Assembly: GCF_011009015.1 (NCBI RefSeq)
Contig: NZ_CP048878.1
Span: 3,316,354-3,380,353, forward strand
DNA: 64,000 nt
Origin: Spartinivicinus ruber
GTDB lineage: Bacteria; Pseudomonadota; Gammaproteobacteria; Pseudomonadales; Zooshikellaceae
Direction: 5' to 3'
Part shown: positions 45,814 through 54,678 of the stretch, piece after piece
Layout: every line of letters begins with the position of its first letter
How positions within the stretch are numbered: the first letter of the stretch is position 1
Notes under the pieces: model-generated
Database searches by the model: none
What the model saw: the letters and a program-made list of their open reading frames with translations, nothing else
Told to the model about the DNA's origin: nothing
Translations under genes and position numbers: made by a program

Positions 45814-46438
45814 TTTTATGTTATTACTTTTTAGCTATATTAAACCTTGCTGATGGCTTGTTAGGATGGTCTAAATACAAACTTCTGTCAATGCCCGTCA
45901 CCTCTTTGATTAAGTCCAGGTATTTTCGGGTTCTATACACCGGTGAATAGCTTGACTCTTAGATAAAAACTAATGGATTTCAAAAATAAAACTACAAACA
46001 CCCACCCAAGCTGTTTAAATATTACACAAAAGTCATTTCTAAATTTTACTAACTGTATATTTTTCCGTCGTATAATTTTTTGACAGATAAAAATAACGGC
46101 TAGTTTGTAAACAATAGAAATTATTAAGCAGCGCTCTTTTCTCACCATATACACCTATTAGTTAACAATATTAATTTAACTTGTATGCGCCTGGTGAAAA
46201 AACAACCTAATAAAACAACTGTAAGAGATGCTTACTTGTCTAAATACATTTAACTACTTACAACTAAATATGCAAAATATCTCACTTAATTGATTAAAAT
46301 TACTCTGTTGTGTTTGCATATTTCCAACTGCGTCAGCTTCTGGTCGCTGCAATTTGATATATTCACAAATCCTACTCCCTCTGATGAGTAATTAACGGAT
46401 TTAATTTGAACTGCTGGTGTGAAGAGGTCTTTTTAGCA
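45814..46438. other. AT-rich intergenic region between tus-like and TetR genes
   Basis: About 620 bases between divergent genes. Apart from the Ter-like sequence at its left end I see no RNA, repeat or convincing gene; a 73-codon frame on the minus strand (45,933-46,154) has no ribosome site and an unlikely composition. Confidence 0.4.
45816..45834 (+). promoter_or_regulatory. Possible Ter-like site upstream of the tus-like gene
   Basis: TTATGTTATTACTTTTTAG matches nine of 11 positions of the ATGTTGTAACT core of E. coli Ter sites, starting three bases from the tus-like start codon. In E. coli, TerB overlaps the tus promoter and mediates autoregulation. The match is short and the DNA is AT-rich, so chance is possible. 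Confidence 0.3.
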
Positions 46439-47080
46439 GTGGATACTACAGTAAAACGGAAGCAAGGCAGGCCGCCTAAATCACCTGAAGAACAGGCTGC
46501 CATCAGAAGTAAAATCATTGGCGTTGCCAAAGAGCTTTTTATTAATGAGGGCGTAGATCAAGTCTCGGTCAGAAAAATCGCCGCTCGTGTTGGGTGTACG
46601 CCAAGAACCCTTTATTATTACTTTGAAAATAAACGGTCATTATTGCATTTTATCTGGGTTGATATTTTCTCTCAGTTAAGTGATTTTGCGGCTGATCACC
46701 CCGAAAACGCCGAGCCCATCAATAAAATCAAATTGCTTTTAATGGCTTATGCCCAATATTGGTTAAAGCATCCTGATCATTTTCGCGTGGTGTTCTCTAT
46801 TGAGGAACTCAACTCTACACCTGACCAGGACGAGCAAGCTAATGAAATCATAATGCAGTCTCAGTATTTTACGTCTCTTTTTAACGAAATAAAAAAATGC
46901 TGCGAATCACAAATATTTTCTGAATCAAATCACACTTTAATTGGCCAAGTCCTATTATGTGGTGTTCAGGGAATTGTGAGTAATTTGCTAACTATAAAAC
47001 AAATGAAATGGGCTCCTGCCGAGCAACTGCTAGAGTTACAAATCAATAGCATACTCTCTGGTTTAAAGCTCAATCATTAA
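46439..47080 (+). CDS. TetR family regulator, 213 aa
   Basis: N-terminal helix-turn-helix domain (VDTTVKRKQGRPPKSPEEQA, then KELFINEGVDQVSVRKIAAR and CTPRTLYYYFENKRSLLHFI), followed by a helical ligand-binding domain. The GRPP arm before helix 1 is typical of TetR proteins with minor-groove contacts. Start choice is uncertain: GTG at 46439 has GAGG eleven bases upstream; a TTG at 46406 with GGA at six bases would add 11 residues. No obvious target gene is adjacent; the GNAT gene is convergent. Confidence 0.82.
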   Translation: MDTTVKRKQGRPPKSPEEQAAIRSKIIGVAKELFINEGVDQVSVRKIAARVGCTPRTLYYYFENKRSLLHFIWVDIFSQLSDFAADHPENAEPINKIKLLLMAYAQYWLKHPDHFRVVFSIEELNSTPDQDEQANEIIMQSQYFTSLFNEIKKCCESQIFSESNHTLIGQVLLCGVQGIVSNLLTIKQMKWAPAEQLLELQINSILSGLKLNH

Positions 47081-47209
47081 CATGGACAAACTATCCAATT
47101 TGGCAAATAACCCATCAACGATTTTAAATAAGTTATTGCTCGTTATGGGTTAATTTTGCCTCTGGAAGTTTGCTGAAGAAACTTAACTTAAACTGACCAA
47201 TTGTGAATA

Positions 47210-47875
47210 TTATGCTTCATCGAGTTGAGGATCTCGGTTAGGCCTGAATAACACTGTTTCAGTTACTTCTCCTACGGTTATGCTGCCTAACTCTTTATAG
47301 CCCAGGGAACTATAAAAAGACAAATAACGGCTATTGCCTGTATCTAGTACTACCCCCTCAGAGTTCTGGTCAGTTTCACATAAGCTATCCACAGCTTCCA
47401 TTAATAAACGTCCATAGCCTTGATGTTGCCATTTAGGGTTAATTCCCACCAAAGGCACTCGATACAGACGCTTATCCGCTAAAATCTTTGCAACTTCTTT
47501 TCGGTAGTTAATAAATCGCTCTGCCGCCTGCAATCCCACTGACAGCATCAAACGACAACGCCAGCGCAACGATTCAAACAATTCTAACTGATGGTCTGGC
47601 GTTGATACAAAGGCAAAACCTGCTAGCCGCTCTCCCCTCATTACACCGATAACTGGTTGGTTTTCAGCAAAATGGACTCTAATTAGTTCTCTGATAAGCG
47701 CACGAACACGTTGTGAATAGTTAGGTTTAGAGTCATCCATTAAATAGCGAATGGAAGGCTCTTCAAGGTATGCATGGTAAAGCATCGAACGTGCTTCACG
47801 ACTAAAATTTTCATCAATATATACAATCCTTGTCAGCTGATCTTCCACATTCAGTTGAAGGGCGTACTCAGTCAT
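47210..47875 (-). CDS. GNAT family N-acetyltransferase, 221 aa
   Basis: The acetyl-CoA-binding motif A is visible as GINPKWQHQGYGRLLMEAV (Q/RxxGxG/A), preceded by the strand VPLV and followed by the C-terminal VVLDTGNSRYLSFYSSLGYK, the usual acceptor-side segment. The ATG at 47875 has GGAGG five bases upstream; the frame continues four codons further to an ATG at 47887, which is less likely. The substrate is unknown. It is convergent with the TetR gene. Confidence 0.85.
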   Translation of the reverse strand: MTEYALQLNVEDQLTRIVYIDENFSREARSMLYHAYLEEPSIRYLMDDSKPNYSQRVRALIRELIRVHFAENQPVIGVMRGERLAGFAFVSTPDHQLELFESLRWRCRLMLSVGLQAAERFINYRKEVAKILADKRLYRVPLVGINPKWQHQGYGRLLMEAVDSLCETDQNSEGVVLDTGNSRYLSFYSSLGYKELGSITVGEVTETVLFRPNRDPQLDEA

Positions 47876-48312
47876 TAACTCCTCCATTGACTTAAAAAAG
47901 CCAACATTGTTGTTATTATGTGTCCGTTGCGAGTGTCGCGTTGGTTATTATTATGGCAACAGAACCGCTAGCGCCAACTTTGGTAACAAAATTAAAATTA
48001 CCGTTTTTTTTAGATTTTTTTATTGAAGCAATTTTTTTCCGAATTCATTTCAGTATTATTACTAATTCAACTCCAACCTTTGCTTGTTACTAACTGGTTA
48101 CACTCTATCAATAATGGTGTAACACTCACTATGTGCACCATATCACGGCAATTTGTTAAAGCCAACTACCTCACAGCTAACCAGCTGTCCAACGGTTAGC
48201 TGAAACCACTCAGCAACCTCCTTTACTTCACTATCTCTCCCTATTTACAGCATTAGGTTAAGTTGCTATTAAGGTATAACTTTTTATCTTGAATAGCGTT
48301 TAAAGGTTTTCA
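47876..48312. other. Intergenic region upstream of exonuclease III gene
   Basis: About 440 bases between divergent genes. It contains a perfect eight-base-pair inverted repeat, AGCTAACC/GGTTAGCT (48175-48201, loop 11), with no T run. A 46-codon frame at 47,953-48,093 has no ribosome site and was not called. Confidence 0.45.
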
Positions 48313-49128
48313 ATGAAAGTCATATCATTTAATGTCAATGGCATCCGTGCTCGACTTCACCAACTGCAAGCTCTTATTGAGTCGCATCAGCCGGATGTGA
48401 TTGGCTTGCAAGAAATTAAAGTCAGTGATGATCAATTTCCAGCAACCGCTATTCAAGAAATGGGTTATGAGGTGAGCTATTATGGCGAAAAATCTCACTA
48501 TGGTGTGGCATTGTTAAGTAAGACTCCTTGCCACAACATTGTTAAAGGTTTTCCCTATTATCCCACAGAAGAGCAGCAGCGACGCTTTATTGCAGCTGAT
48601 TATGTTCACCCAGAAAAAGGCAAGGTCACCATTATTAACGGGTATTTTCCCCAAGGAGAAAGCCGTAGCCACCCGACTAAATTCCCCGCTAAACAACAGT
48701 TTTATTCAGATTTATTAAAATATCTAACAGAACATCATACCCCCAGTGATGCCTTAATTATTATGGGTGATATGAATATCTCCCATACTGATCTGGATAT
48801 TGGTATTGGTGCTGATAATGCTAAACGCTGGTTAAAAACCGGTAAATGTAGTTTTCTGCCAGAAGAGCGGGAGTGGCTACAAACCCTCTTAAACTGGGGG
48901 GTAAAAGACAGCTTTCGTCAATTAAATCCAGCCGAAGCGAATCGTTTTAGCTGGTTTGATTATCGCAGTCGTGGTTTTGAACGAGAGCCTAAACGGGGTT
49001 TAAGAATCGATTTAATTCTGGCAACTTCACCTTTAATAAGCCAATGCCAGCAGACAGGTATCGATTATACGATTCGTGCCATGGAAAAACCTTCTGACCA
49101 CTGTCCTATTTGGGCAACGTTTGAGTAA
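48313..49128 (+). CDS. xthA: Exodeoxyribonuclease III (AP endonuclease), 271 aa
   Basis: Mg-dependent base-excision repair nuclease of the ExoIII/APE1 family. [30 protein letters not shown] (catalytic Glu), [45 protein letters not shown] (Asp-Asn pair) and the C-terminal [15 protein letters not shown] (catalytic Asp-His) are all present. [20 protein letters not shown] is also conserved. Full length, with complete active site. An AAAGG seven bases before the ATG supports the start. Confidence 0.96.
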   Translation: MKVISFNVNGIRARLHQLQALIESHQPDVIGLQEIKVSDDQFPATAIQEMGYEVSYYGEKSHYGVALLSKTPCHNIVKGFPYYPTEEQQRRFIAADYVHPEKGKVTIINGYFPQGESRSHPTKFPAKQQFYSDLLKYLTEHHTPSDALIIMGDMNISHTDLDIGIGADNAKRWLKTGKCSFLPEEREWLQTLLNWGVKDSFRQLNPAEANRFSWFDYRSRGFEREPKRGLRIDLILATSPLISQCQQTGIDYTIRAMEKPSDHCPIWATFE

Positions 49129-49189
49129 CAGCAAAACAGTTGTCAAGCCGACTACCAATAAACTGACAGCTGAAGTAGTCGGCTGCTGT
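49127..49189. repeat. Long inverted repeat downstream of xthA
   Basis: Ten-base arms AGCCGACTAC (49146-49155) and GTAGTCGGCT (49175-49184) pair perfectly, extended outside by ACAGC and GCTGT across a bulge. No T run follows, so it is either a rho-dependent end structure or an operator-like cruciform. Confidence 0.5.
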
Positions 49190-49369
49190 CACGAATCTAT
49201 ACGACATATGAGCGCTGATCTTCTCTTTTATGACAATTAAATGACCCTCTTATGATAATTAGTTAACGCTTTACAACAGCTTTTGCTACTCTGGAAAAAG
49301 CGTAAGGAAAAATACAACACTCACTTCAGGGATGTCGCGCCAGATGGTTTGTAGTGACTGAGGCATTCT

Positions 49370-50290
49370 ATGAATCTGAGCAAGATCGACTTGAACCTGT
49401 TTGTCGTCTTTGATGCTATTTATTCAGAGGCAAATTTAACCCGAGCAGGTCATATTTTGGGGATTACTCAACCGGCTGTCAGTAATGCCTTAGCCAGGCT
49501 TCGTGAAACTTTTAATGACCCCCTGTTTATTCGTACCTCACAAGGTATGGTGCCAACACCGATGGCACAAAATATTATTGGGCAAGTCCGCGAGGCGCTC
49601 ACGTTATTACGGACCAGCATCCAACACTGCGACTCCTTTGATCCAACTGAAGCAGACAAGTTGTTTCGACTAAGTATTGGTGATTTGAACGAAGCGATTT
49701 TATTGCCTCGATTATTAACCAAACTACAGGAAATAGCTCCTAACTTAAACATAGAAACCCAACCGATATCCCCACGGGAAACCACTAAAGAGTTAGCCTC
49801 TGGTCGGCTGGATTTCGCCATTGATGCACCGGTTAATTATGATATCCAGATTAAACACCAAAAGTTGTTTGAAGATAATTATGTCTGCGTGGTTAGAGAA
49901 GACCATCCTGTGTTAGGTAATGGTGGGCTTTCGCTCGATCACTACCTAGAGCTCAACCACATTCAAATCTTGCCACGCTTTGGTCAAGCAGATGAAGTCG
50001 ATATCGTACTCGGCCGGCTCGGTATTCAACGTAGAGTGGTATTCACCGCCCAGCACTACTTGGTTGCTCCCCTGATTGTTCGCAAGTCTGATTTAGCCAT
50101 GACAGTGCCTGAGCGCTTTGCCCGAGCCCAACATGATATCCGAATACTACCTCTGCCATTTGAAGACTTCCCCACTATGGAAGTGCACTTGTATTGGCAC
50201 GAAAGCTCCAATGAAGATGCCTCTAATGTTTGGATGCGCCGTTGTATCCTGGAGTTATGTCATGAAATTGAACACCAACCGATTATCTGA
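49370..50290 (+). CDS. LysR-type regulator (NodD/LeuO-like branch), 306 aa
   Basis: N-terminal winged helix: LSKIDLNLFVVFDAIYSEAN, TRAGHILGITQPAVSNALAR, then LRETFNDPLFIRTSQGMVPT, the style of the NodD/NahR/LeuO group. The effector domain follows from about residue 90. It lies just upstream of liuR on the same strand, with a 150-bp gap holding the LiuR operator, so it is a separate unit. Targets are unknown. Confidence 0.87.
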   Translation: MNLSKIDLNLFVVFDAIYSEANLTRAGHILGITQPAVSNALARLRETFNDPLFIRTSQGMVPTPMAQNIIGQVREALTLLRTSIQHCDSFDPTEADKLFRLSIGDLNEAILLPRLLTKLQEIAPNLNIETQPISPRETTKELASGRLDFAIDAPVNYDIQIKHQKLFEDNYVCVVREDHPVLGNGGLSLDHYLELNHIQILPRFGQADEVDIVLGRLGIQRRVVFTAQHYLVAPLIVRKSDLAMTVPERFARAQHDIRILPLPFEDFPTMEVHLYWHESSNEDASNVWMRRCILELCHEIEHQPII

Positions 50291-50356
50291 AGCTGCAAAC
50301 CATCAAGATGCCTTTGCATTTTCTTATTCCATTTCTCTATTTTTTGCACCTCGCTA

Positions 50357-50372
50357 TTTACGTTTACGTAAA
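50357..50372. promoter_or_regulatory. LiuR-type operator upstream of liuR
   Basis: TTTACGTTTACGTAAA is a perfect palindrome with seven-base arms (TTTACGT/ACGTAAA) and a two-base centre. MerR-family LiuR sites reported for gammaproteobacteria have this kind of sequence, and the position in the liuR promoter gap, followed by CATTATAGG as a possible -10, fits autoregulation and control of the whole operon. Confidence 0.7.
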
Positions 50373-50443
50373 GGTAATCTACATTATAGGAAAAGAGGTA
50401 ATGCCATGGGCACTGCCAACATGTAATAGTTGGAATAGCCTTT

Positions 50444-50827
50444 ATGTCTGCAACTTACAGCATTTCTGAACTTGCGAAGGAATTTTCGATAACCACTCGC
50501 ACCATTCGCTTTTATGAGGACAAAGGGTTACTCACTCCAGTAAGACAAGGCCAAACCCGGGTCTACAGCAGTAAAGATCGCGTCCATTTAAAGCTAATCT
50601 TGCGAGGAAAGCGGCTGGGTTTTAGTCTCGATGAGTGCCAGGAATTGATTGAGATGTACACACCTGGTACCAGTAACATCAAGCAAATCCAAGCCTTACT
50701 GGACAAAATTGCCGTCAAACGCCAACAGCTTAATCAGCAGCTAAAGGATATTGCGGCATTACAACAAGAATTAGATACAGCGGAGCAACGCTGCCTGGAC
50801 GCATTAAAAACTTCTGACACTAAATAA
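50444..50827 (+). CDS. liuR: MerR family regulator of leucine catabolism, LiuR, 127 aa
   Basis: N-terminal MerR helix-turn-helix (YSISELAKEFSITTRTIRFY, EDKGLLTPVRQGQTRVYSSK) and a C-terminal dimerising coiled coil (KIAVKRQQLNQQLKDIAALQ). No effector domain beyond the coiled coil, as usual for LiuR. It is placed directly upstream of liuA with an operator-like palindrome ahead of it, matching the known liuR-liuABCDE arrangement. Regulation of branched-chain acyl-CoA use is established for the family. Confidence 0.92.
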   Translation: MSATYSISELAKEFSITTRTIRFYEDKGLLTPVRQGQTRVYSSKDRVHLKLILRGKRLGFSLDECQELIEMYTPGTSNIKQIQALLDKIAVKRQQLNQQLKDIAALQQELDTAEQRCLDALKTSDTK

Positions 50828-50832
50828 CATAG

Positions 50833-50955
50833 GTGTTTAGATATGGAGAAACAGGGCATTCTTCCACCGCTTTAGAAGGCCATCCTTGGCCTCTAAAGCT
50901 AAAAAGGCATCCATGCCTTAGTTCCAAAATACCCTATTCCCCCATACTCCCTGGC
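50833..50955 (+). repeat. Repeat element with two hairpins between liuR and liuA
   Basis: The left part (GATATGGAGAAACAGGGCAT, 50840-50859, then TCTTCC) and right part (AAAATACCCTATTCCCCCAT, 50927-50946) match the short element after the operon at 59,653-59,713. The middle holds a hairpin with GCTTTA/TAAAGC and AGGCCA/TGGCCT stems (50869-50899) and a second one, AAGGCAT-CC-ATGCCTT (50904-50919). It forms most of the 190-bp spacer inside the liu unit. Confidence 0.55.
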
Positions 50956-51017
50956 TTCAGTGATGTACTCAAAAAAATAAATTACAAAATTTTCTTAAAT
51001 CCTAAGGACATTACAAC

Positions 51018-52187
51018 ATGAGCATTGTGTACCACAGCCTTAATTTTAATCTGGGTGAAACCCTGGATATTCTTCGCCAGCAAATTCACCAGTTTGCTCA
51101 AAAAGAAATATCCCCCCTCGCAGCGGATATCGACCGGGATAATGCCTTCCCTAACAGCCTTTGGCCCAAACTTGGTGAGCTGGGTCTGCTGGGTATTACC
51201 GTAGACGAGTCTTTGGGTGGTAGTGGTATGGGTTATCTGGCCCATTCTATCGTCATGGAGGAAATTTCCCGAGCGTCTGCTTCAGTGGGACTCAGCTACG
51301 GCGCCCACTCCAACCTCTGCGTTAATCAAATCCGGCGTAATGGTACGGAAGCGCAAAAATCCAAATATCTGCCCAGGTTAATTTCTGGCGAACATATTGG
51401 TGCTTTAGCCATGAGTGAGCCTGGTGCTGGCTCTGATGTAGTAAGTATGCAGCTGAAAGCCAAGCAGGAAGGTGATTTCTTCGTGTTAAATGGCACCAAA
51501 ATGTGGATTACCAATGGCCCTGATGCCCACACCTATGTGATTTACGCGAAAACTGCTCCTGATAAAGGTTCAAAAGGCATTACCGCTTTTATTGTTGAGC
51601 GAGACACCCCCGGATTTAGCCACGCCCAGAAGCTCGATAAGCTAGGGATGCGTGGTTCCAACACTTGTGAACTGGTGTTTGACAACTGCAAAGTACCTGC
51701 CACCAACATTCTCGGCAAACTTAATGAAGGCGTCAAAGTGCTGATGAGTGGCTTGGACTATGAGCGAGTCATTCTAGCCGCTGGACCAGTCGGCATCATG
51801 CAAGCCTGCATGGATGTAGTAGTGCCCTATGTTCATGAGCGCAAGCAGTTTGGCCAAGCCATTGGTGAGTTCCAGTTGATCCAGGGCAAACTGGCCGATA
51901 TGTACACCACCCTCAATGCTTGCCGTGCTTACCTGTATGCAGTGGCTGCCGCCTGTGACCGTGGCGAAACCACCCGTAAAGATGCTGCTGGGGTAATTCT
52001 TTATTGTGCCGAAAAAGCTACCCAAATGGCCTTGGATGCGATTCAGATTCTTGGGGGGAATGGCTATATCAACGAATATCCAACTGGTCGACTATTACGG
52101 GATGCCAAACTGTATGAGATTGGCGCCGGTACCTCCGAAATTCGCCGGATGCTAATTGGCCGTGAACTGTTTGAAGAAACCCGTTAA
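51018..52187 (+). CDS. liuA: Isovaleryl-CoA dehydrogenase, 389 aa
   Basis: FAD enzyme oxidising isovaleryl-CoA to 3-methylcrotonyl-CoA in leucine breakdown. Acyl-CoA dehydrogenase signatures [20 protein letters not shown] and [20 protein letters not shown] are complete; [19 protein letters not shown] ends the protein. [21 protein letters not shown] is also standard. The operon partners fix the substrate. AAGGACATTACAAC precedes the ATG. The stop is 11 bp before liuB. Confidence 0.95.
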   Translation: MSIVYHSLNFNLGETLDILRQQIHQFAQKEISPLAADIDRDNAFPNSLWPKLGELGLLGITVDESLGGSGMGYLAHSIVMEEISRASASVGLSYGAHSNLCVNQIRRNGTEAQKSKYLPRLISGEHIGALAMSEPGAGSDVVSMQLKAKQEGDFFVLNGTKMWITNGPDAHTYVIYAKTAPDKGSKGITAFIVERDTPGFSHAQKLDKLGMRGSNTCELVFDNCKVPATNILGKLNEGVKVLMSGLDYERVILAAGPVGIMQACMDVVVPYVHERKQFGQAIGEFQLIQGKLADMYTTLNACRAYLYAVAAACDRGETTRKDAAGVILYCAEKATQMALDAIQILGGNGYINEYPTGRLLRDAKLYEIGAGTSEIRRMLIGRELFEETR

Positions 52188-52198
52188 GCGAGGTAGCT

Positions 52199-53824
52199 AT
52201 GGCATTACTAAAATCCTCGCTGAATACAGATTCAGACGAATACCGAGCTAACTTCGATGCCATGTGCCAACAAGTCACTGACTTACGGCACTTAGTGGCT
52301 ATGGTCAAACAAGGTGGTGGTGAAGCTGCTCAGGCGAAGCAAAAAGCCAAAGGCAAATTACTGGTTAGAGAACGGATTGACTTACTGCTAGACCGTGACA
52401 GCCCTTTCCTCGAAATCAGTCAACTAGCCGCCTATCAGGTGTATGACGAGCCAGTCCCCGCTGCCGGCGTGGTTGCCGGTATTGGAAAGGTCCAACAGCA
52501 GCTATGTATGATTGTCGCTAACGATCCAACAGTAAAAGGTGGCACCTACTACCCTCTTACCGTTAAAAAACATCTACGAGCACAAACCATTGCAGCTGAA
52601 AACCGCCTGCCGTGTATTTATCTGGTGGACTCTGGTGGTGCCAACCTGCCTCTTCAGGCAGAAGTATTTCCCGACCGTGAGCACTTTGGTCGGATTTTCT
52701 TCAATCAGTCACGGATGTCGGCGGCGGGCATTCCCCAGTTAGCGGTGGTGATGGGTTCTTGTACCGCAGGTGGTGCTTATGTGCCAGCCATGGCTGATGA
52801 GAGCATTATCGTCAAGCAGCAAGGCACCATATTTCTAGCAGGTCCACCACTGGTCAAAGCGGCAACGGGTGAAGAAGTATCAGCAGAAGACCTAGGCGGT
52901 GCAGATGTCCATTGTCGCACCTCTGGGGTGACCGATCATTATGCCGAAAATGATGAACATGCCTTGGCACTAGCCAGACAGTCCGTTGCCCTATTCAATT
53001 ACCCTAAACTCACAGACCCACCTCAGCCAGCCAAGCCACCTCGTTATAGTGAAGAAGAGCTATATGGGGTGATTCCCACTGATCCTCGCAAGCCTTTTGA
53101 TATTAAAGAAGTGATTTGCCGGATCGTTGATGACTCAGACTTTGCCGAGTTCAAAGCCTTATATGGCAGCACATTGATCTGTGGCTTTGCTCACATCATG
53201 GGCTATCCCGTGGGGATTGTGGCAAACAATGGCGTGTTGTTTTCTGAAAGTGCGTTAAAAGGTACCCACTTCATCCAGCTTTGCCAGCAACGGCAGATCC
53301 CCCTGCTGTTCTTGCAAAATATCACTGGCTTTATGGTAGGCCAGAAATATGAGTCTGAAGGTATCGCCAAACACGGTGCCAAAATGGTTAATGCAGTGGC
53401 TTGTACCATCGTCCCCAAACTCACCGTGATTATTGGCGGCAGCTATGGGGCTGGCAATTATGGGATGTGTGGCCGGGCTTATGACCCTCGGTTATTGTGG
53501 ATGTGGCCCAATGCCCGGATTGGCGTGATGGGAGGCGAACAGGCAGCTGGTGTGCTCACCCAGGTCAAAGCGGCTGCCATGACCAAGCGTCAACAGGTCT
53601 GGCCTGAGCCTGAACAAGCCGCCTTTAAAGCAAAAGTCACTGCTGAATATAACAAGCAGGCCCATGCTTACTATGCTAGCGCCCGGCTTTGGGACGATGG
53701 GGTTATTGATCCGAAAGATACTCGTAAAGTCGTTGGGCTGGGTTTAGCCACGGCTTTTCAGGCTAATTTAGCGCCCCCCGCCATCACATCATCTAGTCAG
53801 GCTTTTGGTATTTTCAGAATGTAA
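52199..53824 (+). CDS. liuB: Methylcrotonyl-CoA carboxylase, beta (carboxyltransferase) subunit, 541 aa
   Basis: Transfers carboxyl from biotin to 3-methylcrotonyl-CoA, giving 3-methylglutaconyl-CoA. Carboxyltransferase motifs: [60 protein letters not shown], and C-terminal [18 protein letters not shown] with [10 protein letters not shown]. Length matches the family. It works with LiuD in a multisubunit complex. It follows liuA by 11 bp and precedes liuC by 32 bp. Confidence 0.96.
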   Translation: MALLKSSLNTDSDEYRANFDAMCQQVTDLRHLVAMVKQGGGEAAQAKQKAKGKLLVRERIDLLLDRDSPFLEISQLAAYQVYDEPVPAAGVVAGIGKVQQQLCMIVANDPTVKGGTYYPLTVKKHLRAQTIAAENRLPCIYLVDSGGANLPLQAEVFPDREHFGRIFFNQSRMSAAGIPQLAVVMGSCTAGGAYVPAMADESIIVKQQGTIFLAGPPLVKAATGEEVSAEDLGGADVHCRTSGVTDHYAENDEHALALARQSVALFNYPKLTDPPQPAKPPRYSEEELYGVIPTDPRKPFDIKEVICRIVDDSDFAEFKALYGSTLICGFAHIMGYPVGIVANNGVLFSESALKGTHFIQLCQQRQIPLLFLQNITGFMVGQKYESEGIAKHGAKMVNAVACTIVPKLTVIIGGSYGAGNYGMCGRAYDPRLLWMWPNARIGVMGGEQAAGVLTQVKAAAMTKRQQVWPEPEQAAFKAKVTAEYNKQAHAYYASARLWDDGVIDPKDTRKVVGLGLATAFQANLAPPAITSSSQAFGIFRM

Positions 53825-53856
53825 TTAAGGCCAGCAGCGAAAAAAGGATAGTGACA

Positions 53857-54678
53857 ATGAACTCTACTGACCTCACCACAACTCGCTTTGTTCAAATCAA
53901 CCAACTCGCTCAAGGTGCCACAGAGCTGATACTTAACCGTCCAGAAGTCCATAATGCCTTTAATGATGAAATGATTGCCGAACTACAGGCAGTATTTAAC
54001 CAACTGGCCAGCGATAACAAAGTACGCACCCTCATTCTCAAAGCCAATGGTCGTCACTTCAGTGCTGGGGCTGATTTAGGCTGGATGCGCCGAATGGCCA
54101 ATCACAGCTATCAGGACAACCTGCAGGATGCCAGTGAGTTAGCCAAAATGTTGCAAACCCTCAATGAATTTCCTAAGCCGACTATCGCAGTCGTCCAAGG
54201 CGCAGCCTATGGTGGTGCGGTCGGTTTAGTCGCTTGCTGCGATATGGTAATCGCCACCCCCAAAGCCCAGTTTTGCTTAAGTGAAGTTAAACTAGGATTG
54301 GTGCCTGCAGTCATTAGTCCTTATGTGATTCAAGCCATGGGAGCCCGGGCTGCCCGCCGTTATTTTTTAAGTGCTGAAACTATTGATGTCAAAACCGCTG
54401 AACAGCTAGGACTAGTCCACTTAATTGCTCAACCGGAAGAGCTGCCAGACATTATCGAGCGGCTTTGTCAGCGATACTCCAGTAATGGCCCGGAAGCAAT
54501 GAAAGCGGCTAAGCAGCTAATTCATCAGGTAGTCAACATGCCAATGGGGCCAGCATTGACTGAGTACACCCAAAAACTGATCGCTGATATTCGGGCCTCA
54601 ACAGAAGGCAAAGAAGGTCTGAGTGCCTTTTTAGAAAAACGCAAACCTGCTTGGCAGGAGGAAGGCCAGCATGTTTAA
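53857..54678 (+). CDS. liuC: Methylglutaconyl-CoA hydratase (enoyl-CoA hydratase family), 273 aa
   Basis: Hydrates 3-methylglutaconyl-CoA to HMG-CoA. Crotonase fold with oxyanion-hole segments GRHFSAGADLGWMRRMANHS and VQGAAYGGAVGLVACCDMVI, the second including the conserved Gly pair; LSEVKLGLVPAVISPYV carries the catalytic Glu. The ATG at 53857, with AAAAAGGA eight bases upstream, is better than the GTG at 53851. The last 8 bases overlap liuD, so translation is coupled. Confidence 0.94.
   Translation: MNSTDLTTTRFVQINQLAQGATELILNRPEVHNAFNDEMIAELQAVFNQLASDNKVRTLILKANGRHFSAGADLGWMRRMANHSYQDNLQDASELAKMLQTLNEFPKPTIAVVQGAAYGGAVGLVACCDMVIATPKAQFCLSEVKLGLVPAVISPYVIQAMGARAARRYFLSAETIDVKTAEQLGLVHLIAQPEELPDIIERLCQRYSSNGPEAMKAAKQLIHQVVNMPMGPALTEYTQKLIADIRASTEGKEGLSAFLEKRKPAWQEEGQHV

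Noticed and set aside
45933-46154. 73-codon minus-strand frame upstream of the tus-like gene
   Set aside because: No ribosome site, odd basic/aromatic composition of translated AT-rich DNA, and no context.
47953-48093. 46-codon frame starting MATEPLAPTLVT upstream of xthA
   Set aside because: No ribosome binding site and the second half is phenylalanine/isoleucine-rich noise from T runs.
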